From the NCBI GenBank assembly GCA_947561585.1, contig CANNZV010000252.1:248001-312000 (forward strand): DNA of 64,000 nucleotides, written 5' to 3'. The translations under genes were made by a program, and so were the position numbers. Shown piece by piece: positions 23,014 through 37,200 of this stretch. Position 1 is the first letter of the stretch. The number at the start of each line of letters is the position of its first letter. Under the pieces are notes generated by a model, which saw only the letters and a program-made list of their open reading frames with translations, was not told where the DNA came from and did not search any database. Origin of the DNA: Caprella mutica. Taxonomy: Eukaryota > Arthropoda > Malacostraca > Amphipoda > Caprellidae.

Positions 23014-25660
23014 AACCGTAAGTTGCGTAAGTTACTCAATAGTTGCAAGTTTTGCTAGGTATCTTCTTAGAGGTTTTCTAGAGCATTCAGTGGTCTAGTT
23101 AACACTATTTGAGGGAGCGCTAAATGAGGTCAGAGCTTTGTAAGGCTGTTTGAAGAGAGACATGAAGCGTTAGGCAAGAACAAAGCTACACACAGGGTTT
23201 AACGCCTTCAGGGAACGTACAACTGTAACCTAGCAAAGTCATTCTCTGTTTAAACTTTTAATTCATAAAATCATTTTTTGATGAATTGGCAATTATTTTT
23301 TAACACATAAAAAATACATTTTTAACTTATAAATAATAATAATAGGACACTTTAATTTTCATGTTCTCAAGAAGTCATCTTCCAAGTATTAGATAGAAAT
23401 TACCTATTTAGTTGTATGTTCATTAATTTAGTTAGAGTTAGATAGAATTTTTTATGGTTAAATTTATAATTCCCAATAAAACAAATAGTTTCAGTAAAAA
23501 AAACTATCAACAAAATTTAAATTTAATAATGGTATCGAAACTTTATAGAGGGGCGTATTATTATGGTAGCTATTCTTCCTTTTTTCCACACTTTACTGCA
23601 AATTATTTGCGTCCATTCCTCTCAGCTGAAAGCATTTCCGCATTTTAGAAATATCACTCGAGTTTTTGTCATTCAAACTGACTAATTATCTTAGGAGATA
23701 ATTAAGAAGACAGTACCTTAGAAAAAGATCTCTTTAAAACTTCCTGGTCACTACATTATTGTAAACTCAACAAAAAACTTCTAGTTATTTGTTATTAGAT
23801 TCCTAAAATTGAATACTTGTCTATGAAAATGTAATTAAAATACAGTGGAGGTTTTTATATGGAAATGAAAAAGATTTCATGTTGTGTTAAATGGCAAATT
23901 GTGACAATTGACAATGACTGTTGTTTTTATTTTTCAGTCGGACAGCACACATTGAAAGTTTTAAACACCCCATAATATTTTGAGTTATTACTGTTACTTA
24001 TCTAGTGACTATATTGACACATTAAAAAAAATTGAACATTCTTTATTCTTTCTTAAAAATTTTTTCTTTCGTTGTAACAATTCATCATTTTTTGTATTCA
24101 CTAATCATTAGTTTTGGTTTATTCTGCATCATAAAATAATCATTGGAAGAATCAAAGCATATGGGAAATGATAAAAGAATCATTTAAAGTATCACTATGA
24201 AAATATGATAAACTAATCACACATATGAAAATTAAGAATAATGCCATAACTGAGACAACCAAAGGTAGGTACATACATTTCTCAGGAGTGTTTGAAAGCA
24301 TTCGTACAGTTACAAGAGTGGTTAGATACACTTGTGTGTGCATGCCCTCACAGAGTATCTGATCACTGGTTACAAAGATTGGGGGTCAAAGTAGGGAGCA
24401 TTTTTTACAGCGATGACTCACTGTCTAGTCACTGTGTTCGGTCACAGCAACAGTCGCACGGTCATTGCAGGGCATGCAGAGAACCTTTAGGTCATTATTA
24501 GAAGTAAATAAAGGACTTCAATTCTTTATCACTCATAGTAAAGAGTTATACGTGATTAAGTATCAATACCTTCTCAATAAATCATTCATGTAACCATCTT
24601 TAAAATAAATGAATTCCACTTTGGAAAAACAGATTTCCCAGACGTAAAATGAAATCTAATAACGCAATGGACATGGACATTTTTTCAGATTGCTATTCCC
24701 TTAGCATGCGAGTCTTTATCAGCGAATGTGACGGCATACAATCTAGCCAATTGCCGTCAGTGTGTCAGTCTTGTTAGCATCTGAACTCTTGGTAAAGGTT
24801 AGCGCGGTGAAAGGAGAGGAGATGCAACCTAAAGTGCGGAATGCTGCGCTCTAATACCTACTGCCTTTCTGCCTGCTGAGTAGTATTGTAAGGGTGCATT
24901 TCTGAACTCGCATGTCATAGCTAAAACTGAAGACAATGTAACAACTTTCAAAGAAATATCAATAAGAAATAGCATTTATACCGATGAAGCATATCATTTG
25001 TAAACTAAACTTATATTTATGAATAGTGTAAAGAAATAGATTTTCGTTATTATATCTTTGATAAACCATATACAATATAGTTTAGTGACTATTCTGCTCA
25101 TAATTGTTGTGAATTATTCTCTAAAATTCAAATTAAAGTATGAATATTAAAATGCTTGTATAGGGGTCCCACAAAAATCCGAACCCTCAGTTTTATTGCT
25201 ATATATGTAATATGTTAACTTATTAACCAATTTTAATGTTATTCTATTGATTGATGCCGAGAACAAATTTCTGCATCGAATCAAATAAACAATAAAATCA
25301 TCCATCAAGTTGACATTATACTTTCAACAGAGGTTTATTTTTGGTACACACTGTATAATTAGCCATAAGTATTTTGTTTACATACACGAAACATACAACA
25401 CTCACTGCCCACCTTTTGACAAGAAAATAACACTGAAAACAGCAATGACATCAACAACAACAAAGAGAGAACATTATAGAGCATAGCTATAGGATTAACC
25501 TAGTAACATAGCCATTCTAGGTAGCCATATATCTATGTTCAGAACTATAAGTAGGTGTGAAGAAGGTAATTTGGTTATATCGTGGGATGGTTAGCAAGGT
25601 TACAACCCTTTACTATCTACCAGTAAATATCCGTAATTTACTTATTATGAATTGCATATT
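23014..25660. other. No convincing gene
   Basis: AT-rich DNA with a somewhat GC-richer patch at 24320-24500, where a 69-codon open frame lies. I recognise no domain and see no well-supported splice structure. A second mixed-composition patch at 24740-24900 also lacks a recognisable product. Confidence 0.35.
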
Positions 25661-25667
25661 TACTATC

Positions 25668-26561
25668 AGATAGGTACTGTCAGATAGGTACTATCAGTTA
25701 TGTACTATCAGATAGGTACTATCAGATAGGTACTATCAGATAGGTACTATCAGATAGGTACTGTCAGATAGGTACTATCAGTTAGGTACTATCAGATAGG
25801 TACTATCAGATACGTACTATCAGATAAGTACTATCAGTTAGGTACTATCAGATAGGTACTATCAGTTAGGTACTATCAGATAGGTACTATCAGTTACGTA
25901 CTATCAGTTAAGTACTATCAGATAGGTACTATCAGTTAGGTACTATCAGTTAGGTACTATCAGATAGGTACTATCAGTTAGGTACTATCAGTTACGTACT
26001 ATCAGTTACGTACTATCAGATAAGTACTATCAGATAAGTACTATCAGTTAGGTACTATCAGATAGGTACTATCAGTTAGGTACTATCAGTTAGGTACTAT
26101 CAGTTACGTACTATCAGTTAAGTACTATCAGATAGATACTATCAGTTAGGTACTATCAGTTAGGTACTATCAGATAGGTACTATCAGTTACGTACTATCA
26201 GTTACGTACTATCAGTTACGTACTATCAGTTACGTACTATCAGTTACGTACTGTCAGATAGGTACTATCAGTTACGTACTATCAGATAGGTACTATCAGT
26301 TACGTACTATCAGTTACGTACTATCAGTTACGTACTATCAGTTACGTACTATCAGTTACGTACTATCAGTTACGTACTATCAGTTAGGTACTATCAGTTA
26401 CGTACTATCAGTTACGTACTATCAGTTACGTACTATCAGTTACGTACTATCAGTTACGTACTATCAGTTACGTACTACCAGTTACGTACTATCAGATACG
26501 TACTATCAGATACGTACTATGAGATACGTACTATCAGTTACGTACTATCAGTTACGTACTA
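25668..26561. repeat. 14-bp array GTACTATCAGATAG with variant domains
   Basis: About 64 units of 14 bp. Four main variants differ at the end of the unit: GATAGG, GTTAGG, GTTACG and GATAAG. The left third is mostly GATAGG, the middle is mixed, and the right third (about 26280-26470) is almost purely GTTACG, which creates TACGTAC at every junction. Confidence 0.97.
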
Positions 26562-27416
26562 CCAAAAAGAGAAAAGACTTTTCATATCATACAAATGTTC
26601 CCTGACAAAAATTAAAATATTGCATAACATTGCTTGCAAATATCGATTTTTTTTACAGAGACTTATTTCAACTGATTAGTTATATCTTAGAGTAAATTTA
26701 AAAAAAAAATTTAGTATTTCAAATATTTTTTAGGTTTTACATAAAAATGTCATGGAAAAATATTCACCTGTATTAATTGTTTCCTGTGTAATTAGTGGAA
26801 AGGTGTGAAAAATCACCAGGTGTGCCTTATTAGGAATAACAATATCATCTTTCTAAAAATAGTGAAAATAAAATAGATTAATTTATCAAATTTATTTTAA
26901 TTCATTGTGGCATGCTTCAATGATAATAGTATTTATTATATTATTTCGTTTGTTTTTACTAAACTGTAAGAATGCAAGTTTTCTATTGTAGATATTACGG
27001 CGTGAAGAGATTAATTTAATAATTGATGAAGAGACCTTGCAATTTCTATTAATAAAATACAATTTCTATTGATAAAATACAATTTTATTCATTTTATGAC
27101 AGGATAGAAGATAGTAAAAAAAGAGGTTCAGATGTCAGTGAAGGACTGTTTCCTATTTTTCAGCAGCATTGAAATTGGTTACAATTCCAATCTACCTCTG
27201 TTCATTTGGGTGTTACTGTTTAACCCTTTCAGTCAAGATATAACTTATATGTACTTTTAGAGTTTTAAAGTTTGAACAATGTTACTTTGGTTGTAAATAG
27301 ACTATAAACACAACTAAATATATTTAATGACTTCTTTTTCTATGAGGTGGTAAGTCAGACTAACCACCATAACATAACTGCAGAATTCAGACTAACTTCT
27401 ATACATTTTTGGAGTT
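26562..27416. other. No gene seen
   Basis: Very AT-rich DNA with A/T homopolymer runs. CAATTTCTATTGATAAAATA is repeated locally around 27039-27080. No exon recognised. Confidence 0.35.
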
Positions 27417-27770
27417 TTATGGTTTGGGTGGTATGGTTTGAATTACACTAATTCCCAACCCTATTCAACCCTCTGTTTCATTTGGGTGGTATGGTTTGAA
27501 TTACACTAATTCCCAACCCTATTCAACCCTCTGTTTCATTTGGGTGGTAGTGTTTGAATTACACTAATTCCCAACCCTATTCAACCCTCTGTTTCATTTG
27601 GGTGGTAGTGTTTGAATTACACTAATTCCCAACCCTATTCAACCCTCTGTTTCATTTGGGTGGTAGTGTTTGAATTACACTAATTCCCAACCCTATTCAA
27701 CCCTCTGTTTCATTTGGGTGGTAGTGTTTGAATTACCTACTCAACCCTAACTCTCTCTCTCTCTCTCTCC
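27417..27770. repeat. 58-bp minisatellite followed by (CT)n
   Basis: The unit starts TTTGGGTGGTATGGTTTGAA and ends CAACCCTCTGTTTCA. It repeats about five times, with an ATG-to-AGT variant shared by the last copies. It ends in a CT microsatellite at about 27751-27768. Confidence 0.93.
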
Positions 27771-29155
27771 ACATACCTTCACTTTTTACCTGATGGTCAA
27801 GGTAGCATCTTCTCTTACACTAAAATATTTCCTGCATTTCCGAGTCTAAAATATGGATTTGTGAAGGTCATGAACAACCATCATAAATAACAATAAATAT
27901 TTCTATTTAGGGCAGTGATGTAATCCATTTCTGAAAGCTTGTACTAGGGTGAGCACTAAATTTCCTGGGTGAGCGGAAATTCTTAGGATGTTACCAGAAA
28001 TGTTATCTTCAGTGCGCTCAAGTATTTGATAATTGTCATCCTTTTGCTACTGAATCAGTCGATAAAAACGCAAGATGCCTTTTGTTTCTCTAGGTATGAA
28101 CTCATCAAATTGTGAGTATCCGTTTAGAACCGCAGGCAGCAATTATCTTCACATGACGACATCATTCCTTTTGAGCGTATTGGTGGTCACCCAAAAGTCC
28201 TTGAGCAAGGACACAAGAATACGGTCCGTAGGATCTTAATATTCCTAGGTATGAACCTACAGGTTAGAAATACGCTTCTATGTTCTAGGAACTTATCTTT
28301 TATTCACTATATTAAAGTTAGACACTAACTAATAAAGAAAAACACTCGTAACGGAATGCTGTTATTCCAAAACCTGGGTGATGGCGGAAGTATCGGCATT
28401 GCAACAGAAAGTCAATGACACCGGCGTAATCGGCAAAAAAGAAATGGCTTCACCGTAACAAGGAATGTTTTAAATACCCATCTTAAACTTTCTCACCTTT
28501 TCATACAGACAAAATTAAATAGAACTAATTTGTGCATCCACAAAAATCTCACAACTGCATAATTGTAAAGGGAATTTGGACTTGCGTGGGAATATTCCCA
28601 CATTAATACGGAATTGGTTTCAGTTCAGCTCAGAGAGTGGCTAATTATTAATATAAATAGTGAAGCTGTTATTTGCAATAATAACACACATAAGTAACTA
28701 GCATAACTGCTTTTTAACCATAGAAAATTGGAATTATTTTTAATTATTGTGATTAAGATTTTACTCCACTTGAAAAATTACGATTAAGATAAATTATATT
28801 AAAAATATAATTGGCAAGAAAATCAATAAAAAATGAACAGCATACACGATGTTAAATAATGATTAAAAACATCTTTTAGATTCCATAACTAGGAGTTTAA
28901 TTTTAGAGATATTTGTTATTTAATGTATATCAGTGTGGAGAAAAAGTCAAATTGACTTTTTCTTCAAGGCCGCATAACAGTAGGAAGTTAGTCGTAGCTT
29001 TTTGTTTTACTTGACAACTTAATTCACTGTTTCGAAATAATAAGAAGTAGAAAATGTTGGAAACGGCTTCCGGCGAATAGATGTTTTCAATGTCAGAGAT
29101 GATGTAGTGGCAGAGATGTTGCAGGGAACACTTTACATCCACCCTCTCTATATTC
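27771..29155. other. No gene seen
   Basis: Mixed AT-rich DNA. The stretch 28080-28260 is less AT-biased and has exon-like composition, but no frame gives a recognisable protein. Confidence 0.3.
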
Positions 29156-29262
29156 ACTAAGTACATTAATTATCTCTATAGTCCCTAAGTACATTAATTA
29201 TCTCTATAGTCCCTAAGTACATTAATTATCTCTATATTCCCTAAGTACATTAATTATCTCTG
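29156..29262. repeat. 28-bp repeat CTAAGTACATTAATTATCTC
   Basis: Four copies of CTAAGTACATTAATTATCTC plus TATAGTCC. It is followed at 29283-29345 by a short CpG-richer patch (GTGACGTAAG, CCGGCGCACG) unlike its surroundings. Confidence 0.9.
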
Positions 29263-29345
29263 AGGTGATTGCAACGAATGTAACAACCTTGTGCATTAGT
29301 GACGTAAGACCGGCGCACGAGAGTACGCTTTGTGTATCTCCTGCG

Positions 29346-30560
29346 CACTTCATTACGTTATAGGTGCAACATAAACAAAATATACAATTTAAAGTAATGG
29401 AGGAGCAGTTTCATGATTAATAAATTATATTTTCATTATTAACATCAAACTTGTAGACTATTCTTATTTAGTTATTCGTTTAATTTTGGACTTTTTTTTA
29501 TTACTACCTTTGGTAGGGTTATCTATTTTTTCCTTTGTTGGCTATTGGCCAAACTATTATGAAACATCTATAAGGTAAGTTATTATCGAACTCCCAATAA
29601 TAGATCTCTTTTCACCTGCCTACTCTCAGTCGTAGTTTCGTAATTACGGAACACAGGTGAGAAAAGAATTAGCAGTTATAACAAGAGTTTAACACCATAG
29701 GCAAACAAGAGAAAGACGGACAGACAGACAATGAGTGTGACGGACAGACAGACACTGTAAGCGTGTGTTCTTTTTCTGGTGTGTTAACTTCGGAGTGTTG
29801 ACTAAAAAGCAGTAGAGAGCTGTTCAAGGCAACGATAGCAAAGGATATTCACGTAAAAGGAGTAAAAAATGTGAGTACACACTAAAGATATGTGACTTGT
29901 GTACTTCTTACGCAACAAATGGCGATATAAACAACACCAACCTACCTTTTAAACATACTAATGATATTATTGCAACCTTCTAACTAATTGGGTGATAAAA
30001 CAGAGAAAATGCCAATAAAAGTCGAATGGTTTAGGTAAGAAGTAGGACGGACATTGGTTTGACTTAGGAATGATAATATTTTAAATGTAAGAATATAAAT
30101 AAAATCTAAAACAAAGAACCATTGAAATCTCCTAAAATATTAAAATACCTCACTAATTAGTTTATGAATTGAGGCAGTTTCTATTGAAAATGTAAGAATG
30201 TGAGTCTGTGACTTCCTGTATGACAACTTTAACGGAGGCAAGTGGCTTAGAAAATAACGAGAGCAAAAACTGGACCCAAGCACCAGATTATGAGAAAGAA
30301 AATTAAAGAATAGCTTGAAATTAGGTATTTACGGTACATGTATTTACTTTAAATATTTGTACTAATAGTGCAAACTAAAGGTAAAACTCTATAATTTCAT
30401 ATAGCAAATGTAAAATCATTTATATTTATCTTATAGCATTAAAATACAACATCTCATTAGGAACTTTAAAAACTTAAAAGGAAGGATTGGTTGCTATTCA
30501 CTTACATTTTAATTATTTACACGTACAGTTATACATAATATAATACAAAAAAAGTATATT
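29346..30560. other. No gene seen
   Basis: AT-rich intergenic DNA. A short duplicated GACGGACAGACAGACA motif is present at 29715-29755. No exon recognised. Confidence 0.35.
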
Positions 30561-30773
30561 AGGGTAAGTTTCGAATTATCGGTCAGTATCACATCTTCGA
30601 TCATGTAAGAAATAGCAATATATAAAAATTGTTATTATTACACAGTGCTATCTAATACTTCTGCAAATCCGGGTTTGCAGAAGTATTAGATAGCACTGTG
30701 TAATAATAACAATGTCTATATATTGCTATTTCTTATATGACCGAAAATATGGAACCGTCCGATAATTCGTAAC
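30561..30773. mobile_element. GGGTAAGTTC-type MITE with a long inner hairpin
   Basis: The left end AGGGTAAGTTTCGAATTATC pairs with a more decayed right end (GATAATTCGTAAC). The interior 30629-30712 is a near-perfect palindrome of about 40-bp arms around CC/GG, with ATCTAATACTTCTGCAAATC in the left arm. The outer ends are more diverged than the core, so the core may be a younger insertion or a conserved fold. Confidence 0.8.
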
Positions 30774-30901
30774 GTGCTCTGTTCATCATTTAAATGCGTT
30801 AGTTTCTCACCATCGCCATATAATGCTGACTATCTTTTACAGTTAGGTTCACTTCAGCAAACTGAGGAAACAATTTAACACCACAAAGCAATGTATGACC
30901 T

Positions 30902-31249
30902 GCTTAGGGTGTTACATGTCTCAGTACCGTGTTATGTGTCTCAGTATCGTGTTCTGTGTCTCAGTATAGTGTTCTATGTCTCAGTATAGTGTTCTATGTC
31001 TCAGTATAGTGTTCTATGTCTCAGTACCGTGTTACATGACTCAGTACCATGTTACATGTCTCAGTACCGTGTTCTGTATCTCAGTACCGTGTTCTATGTC
31101 TCAGTACCATGTTACATGTCTCAGTACCGTGTTCTGTGTCTCAGTACCGTGTTCTATGTCTCAGTACCATGTTACATGTCTCAGTACCGTGTTCTGTGTC
31201 TCAGTACCGTGTTCTATGTCTCAGTACCGTGTTCTATGTCTCAGTACCG
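30902..31249. repeat. 20-bp array with a 60-bp higher-order unit
   Basis: The base unit GTGTTCTATGTCTCAGTACC varies as TTCTGTG, TTCTATG or TTACATG. In the right half these occur in a fixed order of three, so the true repeat there is 60 bp. Because 20 is not a multiple of three, all three plus frames stay open. The resulting Ser/Val/Cys-rich frames are repeat artefacts. Confidence 0.95.
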
Positions 31250-34200
31250 TTGCAATTTGTTACAAGCTTCAGAAACGGGAAGTAAACGGAAGATAGTTCC
31301 CAAGTCTCATCCGCCGATTAGTAACACAGTAACTATAAGGATATGGAGATGTAGCCTCCCTTTCGAGATAACATTTAGGGGCCAATCACAGATGAGTATT
31401 ACACTGCACGCATGATGTGACACATGCCGCCTCCAATCACAGACTGGGTATACTGTTCAGCTTTCTGACGTGTAAACTCTAGACCTATCAGAGACGAAGA
31501 TTTTGCACTCTTGGTGTTGAAATGGGAATAATAAGGTACTGTAGAAGTGTCACTACCTCATTACAATGTCTTGCTAATCATTATCCTCTGCTAAATTTAA
31601 TGGCGGGAAATTGCGGAAACTGCAAGAAGAGGCCAAACATGCATCTCCACCTTTGGTCTACTTAATGCTATGATAAATTTATTGTTCGAGTAAGGGTAGT
31701 TTTCAGAATTTGTAATTAAATTACAAATTCATAATACTGCTTGAAACCAATCTTGACGTGCGATAGATACTACGGTGAAGCATAATAGTGTACAAATTAT
31801 TTCAGTCAAATAATTAAACAGGATTATGAATTTATTCTGTGAGATCAAAATAGCTATAAATTTTTATCATTTATATCATAAATTAATAATAGATTATTTC
31901 ATACTAAACTTTTCTCTCAATAATTTCAAATTCCGGAAATGCGAGAAGCGCCGAAGAACAGATATCATCATATTTATAGGGCATCTGACACAGATTACGA
32001 CATACCAATGACCTAGAAAACGATGCCGATCATTTTTCGAAGGTTGGCTCTATATCGAGGAAAGGGCAAGCTTCTATCTTGAGAACTCCTCTACTACATT
32101 TCATAGACTATATTTCTCCATTAAAAACCAATTTCATAAGAAGTTCTATTTTGAAACGAGTAGTAAGAATTAGAAGAATAATGTGGTCGAAACGTTCGCT
32201 TGACCTACCAGTTACACAAGGGTAGCTGAGATAATTTAAAGAGGTGCCATGATGTTGGTCATCGTTAAGTTATTTCCTTGCATCCACAATATTTTCTTAG
32301 GACTAACAGTATCACAACTCAACATGAACTTGACTTGTGTACCACACCTACGTACAAAAAGTACGGTTACGGGTTTTACACCGTACAAGGATATGAATCC
32401 GGATTTGATACGAGTCCTTAAAAGTTCAGGAGGTTTGGGAGATATTTACTTATAAGGAAAACTGAAGATGAGTCACTTTAATAAATGCGGACGGAAAAAG
32501 CTAAGAAATTACAAACACAGTTGCATTGATTTGAACAAGAGACGTTCAATGCACATGTGATTAAAAGGCTTTTAAGCTTTTAATTAAGGACCAAAATGTG
32601 CATTGAACATTCGATTAACGTTACATAACAACCTTTATACAACTAAGAAAGGGATACAAACTATCTAAAAGTGAAAAGTAAGAAATAAACACCAATAGCT
32701 TTCTTCAAAATCACTTCATATATTAACGGATCATTTAGGGAAGGTACTCGGTAAAGAACATCAAGCAATCTAGCATTCATTCTTTCAGATGTATTAAATC
32801 AATATATATTTTCCGATATACTCTTCATATTAAAGAATGATATAATGTGGTAAACGGGTAAGAAAATTAGATCTCTACTTATTTATTCTTGTCGTCAATG
32901 TGATCTTTCTGGTTTTAATAAAAATTGAGAAAAAGCTTATTAAAAATTATCAACATTAACAAAATAAATGACTAGATTTAAACGATCAAGAATTATAATT
33001 ACGCTTCTTACTAATACTGATTTAATATCATAGTTTTAGAAATAATGAGTTGTCAATAAATAATAGATTGTAAGTTGCCTCTAACTTCATCTAATTATGA
33101 ATACCCATCACCAGTCTACTTAAATCTAATAAAACTTTTCCTGCGACTAAAGGCATGTACTTAGATTCATACGTATTTGTATGCACTCCTATTGCATTGC
33201 TATAGAGCTGAACATACAAGCATTAGACAGCTGTCAAACTAAAACCAATAATATGATTTAGTGTTCACAACCGCAAGGGACCGAAAGAGGTAACAGTTCA
33301 CCTTATGAACGCACCCTTAAAACCATTAATCGACTTCTACTTCATACGGCAAAGACTTCTTAGAGTGATAGTGCATGCAACATAAGTAGCAATTATCAGC
33401 TACAGACGAATTTACGATATATGCAGATGTAGAGCTGCACATCGATCTAACCGGAAAATATCAGTTTGAGGAATTTGTATACTCGCATTGGCCTGGATAA
33501 GAAGTGTATGATTTATAACGGTCAGTGACTCCCACCTGTGATCACTCCAAGGAAGCGTCAGTCAATTTAGCAGCAATGTAATGCAGTAACAAATACACCA
33601 TAGAGGAAGTTCAGTGAGTATTGAAATCAGCTTTCAATTTCCTTATTCATTCGCACTGATTCGACTGCTTTGTAGTATTTGCTGTCAAAGAAGAAAGAGC
33701 AGCACTCCAGTGTAGTAACACTTTACCTCTTTATGTAGTTATTATTAGAGTACGTACTGCAAAATACAAACTGTTCAGTCCTTCAGCTGAATTCCCAGAG
33801 GTACCACACGAATTGTTATTGTCTATATTTGCAGTTATAAAAAGCTCATCGAAAGAATAGAAATTTTGCCGTGAGCTGCGTACGTACAGCTCGCTATGCC
33901 TAAGAGTCAAGGTCTGAATATAACCTTATAGCTAATATACAGTATACAGCTATATAACCTTATATTGTGTGATAGAGCTATAGAACCATATAGGTAATAT
34001 AAACTATAGAGCTATAGGACCTTATACTGTGTGATAGAACTATAGAACCTTATACTGTGAGAAAAAGTTATATAACATTATACTCTGTCATTATAAAATT
34101 GTATTACATTATAGTGAACTGCATGATAGGGATGTATAACTTTATATCAATCATACAGCAATATAATGTGTAAGACACATATCTGATGCTTTCAGATAAA

Positions 34201-37200
34201 ATTTATTGCAAAATGTGGCATAGGATCCCCTATACATTTCATTGGTTCTTGTTCTATAGCTTACAGGTTGAGATAGACTTCTAGATTTGAGTATAATGGT
34301 GAGATCTAAGCTCCTCATAGACTACTAGTTACTTCCATTGTCACTATAGTCTTTGCAATACTGAGTAAGGTCATGTGTGATATAGCCATAGAACTTTTAA
34401 AGGTTACACACTAACGCCAGCATCTTGGTCACAATACTCAATGTTGAATTGGATAAACGAGTACTTCATAATGTGGCATATAAAAGTGAATGTAAATTAT
34501 TATAAGATATGAACCATAACTGTAAGTTTGAAAAACCTTGATTGTAAATTGTATTCCTAATATGCAGAATGAAGCGAAATGAAACTTCTGAATAAATAGG
34601 TACAGAAAAACAAAACTGTAAGCAGTTCTAGTTACGGTTGATATTAGTAATATATTTAATTGATATTTGTCAACAAGTTCCTTCCTTGTTCGTAGTGATT
34701 TCATTAGGTTCAATTGCTGCTCTCAATACTGCCATCGGTGTCTTTAACAGCTCCGTTTGTACTTACCCCAGTGTACAACAAGAAGGTGCTTATGGATAGC
34801 GTGACGCCTCTTCTTCCGTTACTCACAGATTATGAAGTAGCTGGTGCAATGGTCCACCAAAGCCACAGATCTTGCAGCTTCCTCATTCCTCTGGACATTA
34901 GCCCCATGCGATGTACTTAGAAAGGTGCTCTACAGATTACAGGCTGTGTAATCGAATGGAAAGTAACGGGCTTCTGATGCACACATTGCGTGACTGTTGC
35001 GTGATAAGGAAACGGTGCCAGAAAACCAAGTCACTTGCAAATCGTTGAGTAATGTGTCCCGTGAGGAAAGCAGTGGTAACAATGTTCTAATTGCTTTGAG
35101 TAGCTGAAGAAATTAAATCTTGAATAGTTTACAATTTGAGACCATTAGGTATGCCATGATAAATAATCAAAAGCATACAGCTCTATAATTGTTTATAGTA
35201 TATTTGATCATAATATACGATGTACATTAAATATCAAGAGAGTTTATTAGATCACGTGTACAGTAGCGATTACCAATCTTCATTCAGTTCAACTTCCTGC
35301 AACGTGTAGCAGTTTCAGTACGCAAATAGTTTTAGATCGTAATCCTGTTGAATACTTCGTACAATTATTTTTTCCTAAAAATTCAAAATAGAGACCAATG
35401 ATAATTACTTTTGCTGCGTTGAGGTCTCTTTAAACTAGAATTAACTTTAGAATTTAACCTTTGAGTTTATATCTGGTAAATACAGAACACTGTACTGTAC
35501 AGAACCATCAATACATACAGAGATAAGTACAGCAATGATCATACAGTTGAGAATACAAATAAGAGATAATCAACTGTCAAGGATGTTCAGTCCTCAGAAT
35601 CCAGTCTGGCGAAATAAAAAACTTCAGTGTTAAGATATGAAGGCGCCTACCAGTCCTACTAACGAGGCTGGTTGCAAGTGACACTTGGCTTCCATGTACT
35701 GAAACATGGCAATAAACTGAGCAATAATGGCTAGTTATTGGGTCAGCAAAAGTCACACCGGTGGAGCAGACTGTCAAACCGTTAGAAAAGTTGATGAACT
35801 GTTGACCACTCTGAAATAGCACCCTTCCTTTTATTGAGTGGATACGGATATAGTCTCAATTAAATGGCTTTTGAATACTAAATAAATAATTATCTCCCTT
35901 TCTTATACCAAATGCAGACGTGCTAGAATGATCATCTCAAATAGATTGGAACTTACTTTCTATTTCAAAGCATAATCATTTAGGCTACGTGTTGGAGTAC
36001 AGAACTACATCAAATTGCAAATGCCAGGTTTAATCTCATAGGTCAGGTTCAAGTGGCATTTTTATCACCAAATACATCAGTTTCTAACCTCAATGATTAG
36101 GCGAACCTACCTAACGACTCTGACGCTCTGTCAACTAAATGTCAGAAGTAATTTACTTACAATATAAACCTTTAGAGTAAGGAAAACCTATAAATCGGCG
36201 CAAATAAATTGATCTTAAAGTGCATTATTAACTGTTGTTTTGATTGGATATGAATACACAGTTGAGCGTCGGATACCAGGCGACCTTGAAGGTAGGTACC
36301 CGTACCGCCAATTGCCGCCAGATGTTGCGGTGAAGATTTCTCTACAGCGTCATCTGGTGTGTGAATAGAATCTCCTGCCATTCTTTTGAGCGAAGAAGAA
36401 ACAGATTGAGACACTGCAGAGGAGTGTGAGAAACATATATTGCAAGAGAAATACAAGGAATCTTTGCAGTATATTATCCATAGTCAAATATTGAAGAAAA
36501 GAACTGTCCCAGTTTATTACCATCGAGGATTATCCAATTTTGGAATGAAATAGATACAACAGATAAAAAAAATTATTTGTCTCGAATTAAAGAAATGGAC
36601 TGTAATTGGATGAAATTTGTATGCAACCAAAATTGTCATCAATATTTTGTGTACAGTATATTCATATTATACATCCATTAAAATATATGAAATACTTATA
36701 AATATTACAAAATACACAAATGACAATAAAATATTGAAGGGATTTCAGACCAAATTTGGTCATATTATAAAATATGACATTTTTAACTCTTTTCTAAAAA
36801 GAGTTAATGAATAAAGTGAAAATATCATAAATGAAATCCCTGACTAAATAAAAGATGGTAGGTTGCGGAGAAAATACCTAGTGGCGAAACAGTGAAACTC
36901 ATCTGAGTTGTTTTGAAGAAAAAATGAGCGGCAATAAACCTTTCTAGAAGGAGAAACATAACAGGCAACTCACGTCAAGAATGTGTTTATAAGGAAGTAT
37001 AGAAATATTCTTAGGATAAAAAGGTTTTAGCTGCAGGACACTGGGATGGTGAAAAGAAATTAATTTCACTTTCATATTGGAACTATTAAGAGCTAATCGC
37101 TGGCAATCTGGTTGTAAAAACGTCACACTTGGAGGGACGTAAGAAAAAGGAATATACGAACGTGAACGTCAGAAACGCTTACAGTGCGAAGAATCACATT

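Noticed and set aside
24292..24501. 69-codon plus-strand ORF in a GC-richer patch
   Set aside because: No recognisable motif, no splice partners and an arbitrary start; too weak to call.
30976..31415. Plus-strand Ser/Val/Cys-rich ORFs
   Set aside because: All three frames of a 20-bp repeat are open; artefact of the array.
35577..36456. Minus-strand ORFs of 81 and 94 codons
   Set aside because: Not recognisable, no supporting splice signals, length within chance for a 64-kb window.
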